Assembly (NCBI GenBank): GCA_027296665.1
Contig: JAPUIV010000134.1
Location: forward strand, 1 to 5,190
Reading direction: 5' to 3'
DNA: 5,190 bases
Origin: Acidobacteriota bacterium
Lineage (GTDB): Bacteria > Acidobacteriota > Polarisedimenticolia > JAPUIV01
Shown here: in pieces, positions 1 to 5,190 of the stretch
Numbering within the stretch: position 1 is the first letter of the stretch
Layout: every line of letters starts with the position of its first letter
The notes under the pieces: model-generated
What the model was told of the DNA's origin: nothing
What the model saw: only the letters and a program-made list of their open reading frames with translations
Databases searched by the model: none
Program-made: the position numbers and the translations under genes

Positions 1-88
1 CAAGTGTGCCTATTGTGCCACACCACTGATCCTCTAACTACCTAACTCCACTATAACTTAGAAGTTAGCCCGATCCTGCCCACTAAAG
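1..88. other. Upstream segment without a recognisable gene; possible junction
   Basis: No coding region can be supported here. G+C is about 44% over the first 70 bases by hand count, lower than the roughly 60% seen inside the next gene. The plus frame starting at base 2 reads KCAYCATPLIL and stops at 35-37. It could be the tail of a gene entering from the left, but twelve codons prove nothing. The frame of the downstream gene is closed by TAG at 59-61. There is a TATAAC hexamer at 52-57 but no matching -35 box at 16-18 bp. The segment contains several short repeats. The change in composition lies at or just before the place where the downstream protein loses its expected N-terminus, which suggests a recombination or assembly breakpoint between about 60 and 88. 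Confidence 0.5.
34..68. repeat. CTAACT short repeat cluster with an inverted copy
   Basis: CTAACT occurs at 34-39 and again at 42-47, giving two 8-bp tandem units (CTAACTAC, CTAACTCC). TAACTT follows at 54-59, and its inverted copy AAGTTA at 62-67 makes the perfect palindrome TAACTT-AG-AAGTTA. Just upstream, TGTGCC is repeated at 5-10 and 14-19. Such a cluster could be an operator or the terminal region of a mobile element. No transposase, target duplication or matching far end is visible, so neither is claimed. Confidence 0.4.
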
Positions 89-700
89 GTGATCGACAGC
101 GGTCATTTGAATGGATTCTCGATGGATCTCTGGGAAAGGAATTCCATCGGGGGTCTCGCGATGAATCTCGCCCGCGAGGGATACCTGCCGATCGTTACCG
201 GAAAAGCTTGCGCAGAGATCCTTCCCGCCGAATCGATTCGGGTACTCATCGAGCCCAGGAAACCGATCGGTACGGCCGAAACGAAGATGCTTCTCGACGG
301 GATGGCCGATGGGCATCATCTCTTGATCAGCGCGGGACCCATAGGATCGGCGAATTGCCGTGAACTTCTCGGCGCCGCCGGTTTGACGGTCAAGCCGATC
401 CCGCTGGGTCCCGTGCCGATAGGTCCGAACCTGAGCCTGGAGGAGTTCCAGAAAAGCCGGAAAGATCCACAATTCTCGGGTGCCTGGGCCATTCAGGCGG
501 AGGAATCTCCCGAAGTTCAGGTGCACTACAGGGCCTGGGGGATTCCGATCGTCGTTACCCGAAAGATGAACAAGGGCCATCTCACCCTCATTGCCGATCC
601 GGAATTCCTGGTGGACAAAACCCTGGAAGCCGAAAACGATTACTGGGAAGGGAACCTCACGCTGTTCCGGACCATTCTCCAACAACGGAGGCGGGAATGA
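89..700 (+). CDS. DUF4350/GATase1-like auxiliary protein, probably 5'-truncated
   Basis: The 203-residue product is one GATase1-like module of the kind found in DUF4350 and GldG-type (pfam09822) ABC-transporter partners. It opens with VIDSGHLNGF, continues with a strand and helix around IRVLIEP and LLDGMADGHHLLISAG (residues about 50-83), and ends with the module's closing motif KGHLTLIADPEFL (about 161-173) followed by a helix. No transmembrane segment or signal peptide is present. Only GTG at 89 can serve as start, because the frame is closed at 59-61 and no other start codon lies between. It has no well-placed Shine-Dalgarno. In the next gene the equivalent motif (VLVDESHG) is preceded within about ten residues by a membrane helix, so I infer that the anchor and true start are missing here. 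No membrane segment appears in the other two frames upstream, so a simple frameshift does not explain it. The stop overlaps the next start (ATGA at 697-700). A role as extracytoplasmic subunit of the downstream transporter is inferred; the broken form may not be exported. Confidence 0.72.
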   Translation: MIDSGHLNGFSMDLWERNSIGGLAMNLAREGYLPIVTGKACAEILPAESIRVLIEPRKPIGTAETKMLLDGMADGHHLLISAGPIGSANCRELLGAAGLTVKPIPLGPVPIGPNLSLEEFQKSRKDPQFSGAWAIQAEESPEVQVHYRAWGIPIVVTRKMNKGHLTLIADPEFLVDKTLEAENDYWEGNLTLFRTILQQRRRE

Positions 701-3117
701 GGAGACCCGTTCTTGGCCTGATCTTTGTTTGCGCTTCCTGGGCATTCCTGGATCAGCTCTACCTGCCCAGGCATCCCATCACCGCCCTGGGGCTGGGACT
801 CTTCGGGTTTCTCCTATCGGTGGAATGGCCTCGAAGGCCAAAGGTATCGGCCGCGATCGGACGGGAAATGGGTACCTGGAGCGTGATACTCCTTTTCCAG
901 GCATTCCTGTTGCCGTTCTTGCCCCTCCTTGCCTCCCATTCTGGCAGCCTTCCCAAGCTTTCCCCTCTCCTGGCGGCCGCCATCCGATTTTTCGGCGGGA
1001 ATGCCGCCAGTGTCGAGGGATTGGTTCACGTCGAGAAAGCCGGGGTTGTCGGAACTTTCGGGATCGAGGTCGATCAATTTGCCCCCTTTTTCCTTCTCCG
1101 TTTCCTGTCGGGAATGGTGCTGCTCGGATGGATGGGCCGGTTCCCAGGAATCTCCCGTGCCGTCTGGAGGCGATTGCTGATGGGCACCCTGATTTTCATT
1201 CCCCTCCGAGTGCTTTTTCTCAACCTCATTTCGGTGCAGACCGGGAACCCTTATCTGTTCGTGGAACCGGCATGGACGCTGGTAACCCATTTGCCGCTCG
1301 GCCTGTTCATAGCCCGGATCCTTTGCCACCCCGTAGGGAAACCGGAGAGACCGGGGCCATCATCGATTCCCATCCCCCTCGCCGGAAACCGCCGCCGAAG
1401 GACCCCTCTCCTTGCCATGGTCCTGGCGGGGATCCTGTTTGCCGCCGGGCTCGGGTTCTTCGATCCCGGCATCCAGGGTGGGGGCCGGGTCCTGGTCGAC
1501 GAGAGCCACGGCGACTGGGAGGGAACCTCGGTACCGTTCAATGCGGAGAAGTACGGCCAGGCCTCCCTGTACAACTATCGATGCTGGCGGGACTGGCTTT
1601 CCCTGCATTACGACCTGGAGGTCAAATCGATATTCCCCTCGGAACAGGAACTGGAGGGGATCGACGTACTCATCATCAAAACCCCGACCGACCCGTACAG
1701 TTCCGGAGAGATAGAAACCATCCGCAACTATGTCGGAAAGGGGGGCGGTCTCCTTCTCATCGGTGACCACACCAACCTGTTCGGGATGAGTACCGTTCTC
1801 AACGGTCTCTCTCGTCCATACGGGATTCGATTCAATTTTGACGATACCTATCCCCTGGCCCATGGTGCCCGCCAGGTATACCGGCCCCCCTGGATCCTTC
1901 CCCATCCCCTGGTTCATTCTCTCCGGAGATATTCCTTCGAGACCTCCTGCAGCCTCCAGGTTCCCCTGCGGGCCGAGCATGCGATGGTCGGGCTGTCGCT
2001 GGGACGGGATCTGGCCAACTATTCGCACAAGAATTTCTTCGGGAATCTCCGCCTGGATCCGGGCGAAGATTTCGGCGCCTTCGTCCAGATGGCGGTCATC
2101 CGCCACCGCCAGGGACGGGTCATTGCCTTCACCGACAGCACCAATTTTTCGAATTTCTCCTTCTTCTGGCCGGGAAGGAGGGAGCTCTCCCTCTCCATGG
2201 TGGAATACCTCAACAGGCGAAACACCGCCTGGGGCATGGTCCGGGCGCCTTGCATCCTCCTGGCGATCATTTGTATTTTTTTGTCATTCCGGGCGATGGG
2301 TGGCCGGCCAACCGTCTGGCGGCTCGCCGGAGGTATCCTCGGCCTCTGGATCGGCCTCGGGGCCGGTTCCCTGGGCCTGGTTTCCTGGAACGCCAACACC
2401 TTCCGACCACCGCCTCCCCACCAGGATCCAGGCTTCATTCTCTTCGACCAGACCTGGTCCGGGGCCGCTTACGATGTCGGTTCCCCCCTCCTGATCCGGA
2501 ACCGGACCCCGGAGAGAAACCTGAACTTCTTCAATTCCTTCTTCGTCAACTCGGCCCGTTTCGGTCTCCTGCCGACCTTCGGCGAAACCACCGAAAAAAG
2601 CCTCGAGGAAGTCGGATATCTGGTCATTTTGAATCCGGATCGGCATTTTTCCCGCCGGGATCGGGGACTCCTCGACCGATTTGTCCGGAGGGGAGGCAAT
2701 CTTCTCCTGATGGATTCGATCCTCAATCCCGGATCCACCAGCAATGAACTCCTTGGCGCCTACCGCTTGGGATTTCGACTGGCGTTCCACCCGCCGCCGC
2801 CGGAGGAACCACCCGGCTCTCCACCGGCGAAGGGCGCGGTGCCCCGGACCATCAAACTCGTCCTCCAGGCGATGGGACCGGGCCCTGTCATCGGCTTTCA
2901 CCAATCGGTCCAGTACGCTTCGGTGCAACATGGTGAGGGGCGAATCGTTGCCGTGGCCGATTCGACCTTCTTCAGCGACGGGGGGATGGGAATCCTTTAC
3001 AAGCTACCGGAGGGCGGGGAATGGGAAGGCCACAGGATCCAGGCGAAGATCCTCGCCCATCTCAAGGGAACGGCATCGATCGCGCCCCCCTCCGGAGGGG
3101 GGAATTCCGGTGAATGA
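697..3117 (+). CDS. Large membrane protein: exosortase-like N-terminal domain plus two GATase-like modules
   Basis: This 806-residue product starts at ATG 697, five bases after GGAGG (687-691), in a 4-bp overlap with the preceding gene. Hydrophobic segments lie near residues 4-22, 26-42, 61-81, 127-147, 160-181, 188-210 and 236-257. Residues about 88-212 follow the exosortase/archaeosortase pattern: FFGG (98-101), VEG (106-108), IEV (123-125) before a helix, FLN (174-176) and H198. The expected Cys is Ala129 and the Arg of the N-x-x-R motif is Ser179, so peptidase activity is unlikely. A first GATase-like module follows (about 263-510; VLVDESHG, GIDVLIIKTP, GGGLLLIGDH, GRVIAFTDS). Then come two helices (about 516-532, 543-564) and a second module (about 578-790; YLVILNP, GGNLLLMDS, GRIVAVADS). 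With two helices between them, both modules should face the same side, presumably outside the cytoplasm. Operon position indicates an auxiliary subunit of the ABC transporter encoded next. The GATase assignment is fairly secure as a fold; the exosortase relationship is my inference; function is unknown. Confidence 0.85.
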   Translation: MRRPVLGLIFVCASWAFLDQLYLPRHPITALGLGLFGFLLSVEWPRRPKVSAAIGREMGTWSVILLFQAFLLPFLPLLASHSGSLPKLSPLLAAAIRFFGGNAASVEGLVHVEKAGVVGTFGIEVDQFAPFFLLRFLSGMVLLGWMGRFPGISRAVWRRLLMGTLIFIPLRVLFLNLISVQTGNPYLFVEPAWTLVTHLPLGLFIARILCHPVGKPERPGPSSIPIPLAGNRRRRTPLLAMVLAGILFAAGLGFFDPGIQGGGRVLVDESHGDWEGTSVPFNAEKYGQASLYNYRCWRDWLSLHYDLEVKSIFPSEQELEGIDVLIIKTPTDPYSSGEIETIRNYVGKGGGLLLIGDHTNLFGMSTVLNGLSRPYGIRFNFDDTYPLAHGARQVYRPPWILPHPLVHSLRRYSFETSCSLQVPLRAEHAMVGLSLGRDLANYSHKNFFGNLRLDPGEDFGAFVQMAVIRHRQGRVIAFTDSTNFSNFSFFWPGRRELSLSMVEYLNRRNTAWGMVRAPCILLAIICIFLSFRAMGGRPTVWRLAGGILGLWIGLGAGSLGLVSWNANTFRPPPPHQDPGFILFDQTWSGAAYDVGSPLLIRNRTPERNLNFFNSFFVNSARFGLLPTFGETTEKSLEEVGYLVILNPDRHFSRRDRGLLDRFVRRGGNLLLMDSILNPGSTSNELLGAYRLGFRLAFHPPPPEEPPGSPPAKGAVPRTIKLVLQAMGPGPVIGFHQSVQYASVQHGEGRIVAVADSTFFSDGGMGILYKLPEGGEWEGHRIQAKILAHLKGTASIAPPSGGGNSGE
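3085..3110 (+). promoter_or_regulatory. Perfect 18-bp palindrome enclosing the ATPase ribosome binding site
   Basis: CCCCCCTCCGGAGGGGGG at 3085-3102 is a perfect palindrome in the last codons of the 806-residue gene. Its right arm includes GGAGG (3094-3098), the Shine-Dalgarno for the GTG start at 3110, with an 11-base spacer. In RNA it can fold as a 7-bp G-C-rich stem with a CCGG loop. An alternative stem pairs CCGGA (3092-3096) with TCCGG (3106-3110). Both would hide the ribosome binding site. Ribosomes finishing the upstream gene (stop at 3115-3117) would open the structure, so translation of the ATPase is probably coupled to that gene. Confidence 0.55.
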
Positions 3118-4069
3118 AGAAAACCTGATCGAGGTCGAAAGAGTGGATCGTTCCTTCCGGGTCCAGCGGGGCGGGTCGATCCAGGCCATTCGCCAGGTCT
3201 GCCTCACAGGGCGATCGGGTGAGATCATCGGAATTCTTGGGCCGAACGGCGCCGGCAAGAGCACCCTATTGCGGCTTCTGGCCGGGGTGCTTCGTCCCGA
3301 CACAGGCAGGATCCGTGTCTGCGGGGAAGATCCAAGGAACCCCGGGGGAAGGAGTCGGGAACGGATCGGGTTCTTCAATGAAGAGGTCGGTTTCCCGGAG
3401 CGTCTCAGGGTAACGGAATATCTTCGCTGCTTTGCCGGAATGCGGGGTTTGGGCCGGCGGCAAGCAATGGAAAGGGTCCGGAGCCTCCTGCGGCGGCTGG
3501 ATCTGTACAGGATCGGGGACAGGAGGTTAGGCACTCTCTCCCTGGGGATCCGCCGCCGGGTGGCACTGGCCCGTTCGATAGTACACGACCCTGATGTCCT
3601 TCTCCTCGACGAACCGACCGCGGGCCTGGATATCCTGTCCGCCCGATCCCTCCGGGAGTTATTGCTGGAACAGGCAGATCGAAAGCGCCTACTCCTGCTC
3701 GCCACCCACGATGGAGCCGAGGTGGAAGGGATCTGTTCTCGGATAGGTCTTCTGATCGGCGGGAAATACCAGGATGTCGGATCCCCGGAACGGTTCCGGG
3801 CCCGGTTCCGCCCCGCCTGGAAGCATTGCCTTCGATACAGGGGAGACCCTTCCACCCTTAAGGAGGGGATCGATCGGATCCCGGGAGCGGTGATTCTCTG
3901 GTCGGCTCCCGGTGAACTCCACTGGTGGGCGGAGGGGATGCAGACCGACCCCCTCCCGGATCCCGACCGGAGAAGAAATCGGGAACAATCGAAACTCCGT
4001 ATCCTGGCGACCGAGCGGAGAGAATTGAGGCTGGAGGATGCTTACCAGATCTCGGTGGAGCGCCGGTAG
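3110..4069 (+). CDS. ABC transporter ATP-binding protein, NatA/DrrA type
   Basis: The 319-residue product is a cytoplasmic ATPase that would power an ABC-2 type exporter. Visible motifs are Walker A GPNGAGKST (44-52), a Q-loop region carrying Glu instead of Gln (FNEEVGFPERL, 89-99) as in NatA-like proteins, signature LSLGI (143-147), Walker B LLLDEP (164-169), D-loop AGLD (171-174) and switch His200. All catalytic residues look intact. The C-terminal part, about residues 236-319, is an extension rich in Trp and charged residues (WKHCLRYRG, HWWAEG), longer than a minimal nucleotide-binding domain and placed like the C-terminal region of DrrA-type ATPases. GTG at 3110 is chosen because it follows GGAGG, overlaps the upstream stop by 8 bp, and the residues before it do not resemble an ABC protein. 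The permease gene begins 30 bp after the stop. Substrate specificity cannot be inferred from the ATPase. Confidence 0.95.
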   Translation: MNEENLIEVERVDRSFRVQRGGSIQAIRQVCLTGRSGEIIGILGPNGAGKSTLLRLLAGVLRPDTGRIRVCGEDPRNPGGRSRERIGFFNEEVGFPERLRVTEYLRCFAGMRGLGRRQAMERVRSLLRRLDLYRIGDRRLGTLSLGIRRRVALARSIVHDPDVLLLDEPTAGLDILSARSLRELLLEQADRKRLLLLATHDGAEVEGICSRIGLLIGGKYQDVGSPERFRARFRPAWKHCLRYRGDPSTLKEGIDRIPGAVILWSAPGELHWWAEGMQTDPLPDPDRRRNREQSKLRILATERRELRLEDAYQISVERR

Positions 4070-4099
4070 AGCGCCTTCCCGGGAAAAAGGAAACAATCG

Positions 4100-4816
4100 G
4101 TGGCAAACAGAATTCTCTCCCTGATTGAATTGGAGATGCGGGACCTCAAGGGCCGCCTGGCGGCTCCCGGATGCCTCATTCTGTTCCTTTCCCTCGGTTC
4201 CTTCCTGCGTTCCTACCTGGAGGCCACCTACCGGCCCCTGGCCTCCACCCAACCTGCCATGGAGATCTTTATCGACCGGGGTTTCACCATGAATATTCTC
4301 CTGTGGTCGGCCATGACCGCATTGCTCCTCGTTTTCGAATCGCTGCCGAACCAGCGGGGAAACCCGGATTGGGAACCGATTCTGGCCACCGGCATGACCG
4401 ACTGGGAAATCCTGTGGGGGAAAATTTCCGTTCCGTGCGCCGGCGGTGCGATCTCGGGAATGGTCGGATTGGGGTTCCTCTTTTTGATTCGAACCTGGGG
4501 CTTTGCCCTTCCCGTGCCGGATCCTTTCCCAACCCTCCTCTTATTGTTGCTCTCCCTGCCGCCCGTCTCTCTCCTCATCACCGCCCTGGCCAACCTCGGT
4601 GCCCTCCGGTTTCGTTCCTCGGCCCCGCTGGTCTTCCTGGCCATCGTACCCGGAGGATTGATCCTGGCAGGAGTGAGGGAATGGTTGATACGCAGCAGAT
4701 CCTGGCCGCATCTCCTGTCCTTTTCCATCTGGGTTCTTCTCTGGCTCCTGGCCCTCGGAACTTTGCGCCTGGCCGTGGTCCGGATGGATCGGGATCGACT
4801 CGTGTCCCGCCTGTGA
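4100..4816 (+). CDS. ABC-2 type transporter permease
   Basis: The 238-residue membrane protein should form the channel for the ATPase just upstream. It starts at GTG 4100, eight bases after AAGGA (4087-4091). Six hydrophobic segments fit the ABC-2 fold, near residues 22-38, 63-80, 110-131, 144-167, 175-195 and 205-227. After the second segment, the stretch EPILATGMTDWEILWGKI (92-109) matches the conserved ABC-2 cytoplasmic region usually read as LLATPVSRWEILLGK, which touches the ATPase. No soluble domain is attached, and the length is usual for single-domain ABC-2 permeases. Only one permease gene is present with the ATPase, so the transporter would use it as a homodimer, or pair it with the multi-helix part of the 806-residue protein, as GldF pairs with GldG in gliding bacteria; that last point is speculation. 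The substrate is unknown. Confidence 0.88.
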   Translation: MANRILSLIELEMRDLKGRLAAPGCLILFLSLGSFLRSYLEATYRPLASTQPAMEIFIDRGFTMNILLWSAMTALLLVFESLPNQRGNPDWEPILATGMTDWEILWGKISVPCAGGAISGMVGLGFLFLIRTWGFALPVPDPFPTLLLLLLSLPPVSLLITALANLGALRFRSSAPLVFLAIVPGGLILAGVREWLIRSRSWPHLLSFSIWVLLWLLALGTLRLAVVRMDRDRLVSRL

Positions 4817-4844
4817 TGAATTCTCACAGGTTCGCCAACGCGAA
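4810..4844. terminator. Two tandem small hairpins between convergent genes
   Basis: The 34-bp gap between the two convergent genes, together with the end of the plus-strand gene, can form two stems. The first pairs CCTGTGA (4810-4816) with TCACAGG (4824-4830) around a 7-base loop and includes the permease stop codon. The second pairs TTCGC (4831-4835) with GCGAA (4840-4844) around CAAC. Neither is followed by a clear T-run on either strand, so an intrinsic bidirectional terminator is possible but not shown; Rho-dependent ending is equally compatible. Confidence 0.35.
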
Positions 4845-4850
4845 AGACCG

Positions 4851-5190
4851 TCAATACGAAACCAGGGATCCCTCCTCGCGAGCCTTTCGTAACGCCATCG
4901 AGAACGCGAAAAAACCGAGGGGAAGAAGGACGATCAGGAACAACAGGAGGGCGCGGATCTCCGGCCATACTTCGGAGGGACTGCTTCCATGAAGGAGACA
5001 GGCCCGGACCCCCTTGAGGGCATGGGTGATTGGCAGGAACTGGGAAAGCCGGCTGAGCCATCCCGGCATGATCTCCGGCGGGAAAAAGACCCCGCCGAGC
5101 AGGCCGGAAAGGCTGGTCAGGAAAAAGTTGATCGGGTCCCCCCTTTTCAAGTACAGGATGAAGGCTGTGGAGAGGATCCCGATCCCCGCG
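4851..5190 (-). CDS. ABC-2 type transporter permease, C-terminal part (runs off window)
   Basis: The minus-strand frame stays open to the right edge, so only the last 112 residues are seen, ending with TGA at 4853-4851. The visible part begins AGIGILSTAFILYLKRGDPI and contains the strongly conserved ABC-2 permease (pfam01061, ABC2_membrane) region GGVFFPPEIMPGWLSRLSQF followed by LPITHAL. These are the KrGDP loop, the FP-x-E-x-x-PGW loop and the LPxTHAL helix of exporters of polysaccharides, drugs and lipids. A final helix (ALLLFLIVLLPLGFFAFSMA) and a short charged tail complete it. An in-frame TTG at 5150 is internal and not a start. The sequence differs from the plus-strand permease, so it belongs to a second transporter whose other genes should lie to the right. 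It converges on the plus-strand operon with a 34-bp gap. Confidence 0.9.
   Translation of the reverse strand, partial: AGIGILSTAFILYLKRGDPINFFLTSLSGLLGGVFFPPEIMPGWLSRLSQFLPITHALKGVRACLLHGSSPSEVWPEIRALLLFLIVLLPLGFFAFSMALRKAREEGSLVSY

Noticed and set aside
8..24. Sigma-54-like TGGCAC on the minus strand
   Set aside because: The GG to GC distance does not match the -24/-12 spacing, and it would face out of the window.
2..37. Tail of a gene with a C-x2-C motif (KCAYCATPLIL)
   Set aside because: Only eleven residues are visible and another frame gives a C-x2-C as well, so it cannot be told from chance.
13..57. Sigma-70 promoter with TTGTGC at 13-18 and TATAAC at 52-57
   Set aside because: The spacing of 33 bp is far too long and no -35 box is found at 16-18 bp, so no promoter is called.
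83..745. Long minus-strand open frame of 220 codons opposite the first gene
   Set aside because: It lies antisense to a plus-strand frame with recognisable GATase-like motifs. Its composition (Arg, Gly, Pro, Glu rich) is typical of antisense frames in GC-rich DNA and no domain is visible.
591..1766. Plus-strand open frame of 391 codons overlapping the first two genes
   Set aside because: It is an alternate frame of the 806-residue gene, full of Pro, Arg and Gly, without hydrophobic segments or motifs.
1360..2106. Antisense open frame of 248 codons within the 806-residue gene
   Set aside because: It is opposite a well-supported module and shows no motif of its own.
2744..3109. Possible longer N-terminus for the ABC ATPase (frame open from 2744)
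   Set aside because: The added residues are the out-of-frame shadow of the upstream gene. The GTG at 3110 has a Shine-Dalgarno and fits the usual ABC N-terminus.
1..5190. CRISPR array, tRNA, rRNA, riboswitch
   Set aside because: No regularly spaced repeats, cloverleaf, rRNA segment or aptamer-like conserved block was seen on either strand by eye.

Overview
The window is GC-rich bacterial DNA: a hand count gives about 60% G+C in 301-360, against about 44% in the first 70 bases. It has tightly packed, overlapping genes, Shine-Dalgarno sequences and several GTG starts. I cannot name the organism. The style (long GC-rich membrane genes, ABC-2 exporters, GATase-like auxiliary proteins) would suit several environmental phyla, so no taxon is claimed.

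Layout. Bases 1-88 hold no recognisable gene, are lower in G+C and carry short direct and inverted repeats. Four plus-strand genes then run as one apparent operon. (1) 89-700 encodes a soluble-looking protein with a DUF4350/GATase1-like fold; it seems to have lost its 5' end, including the expected membrane anchor. (2) 697-3117 encodes an 806-residue membrane protein. It has an N-terminal multi-helix domain, which I think resembles an exosortase/archaeosortase without its catalytic Cys, followed by two GATase-like modules separated by two membrane helices. (3) 3110-4069 encodes an ABC ATPase of the NatA/DrrA type with all core motifs. (4) 4100-4816 encodes a six-helix ABC-2 permease. Spacings of -4, -8 and +30 bp support co-transcription and translational coupling. 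A convergent minus-strand gene (4851 to beyond 5190) is the C-terminal part of a second, different ABC-2 permease. The two blocks are separated by 34 bp that can form two small hairpins.

How the genes work together (inference): the ATPase and the 238-residue permease would form an ABC-2 type transporter. The two GATase-like proteins would be its extracytoplasmic auxiliary subunits, comparable in general plan to the GldA/GldF/GldG gliding-motility transporter and other ABC systems with a pfam09822/DUF4350 partner. What is unusual is the big auxiliary subunit: three related GATase-like modules are spread over two genes, and one gene is fused to an exosortase-like membrane domain that looks catalytically dead. 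Substrate and biological role cannot be read from the sequence.
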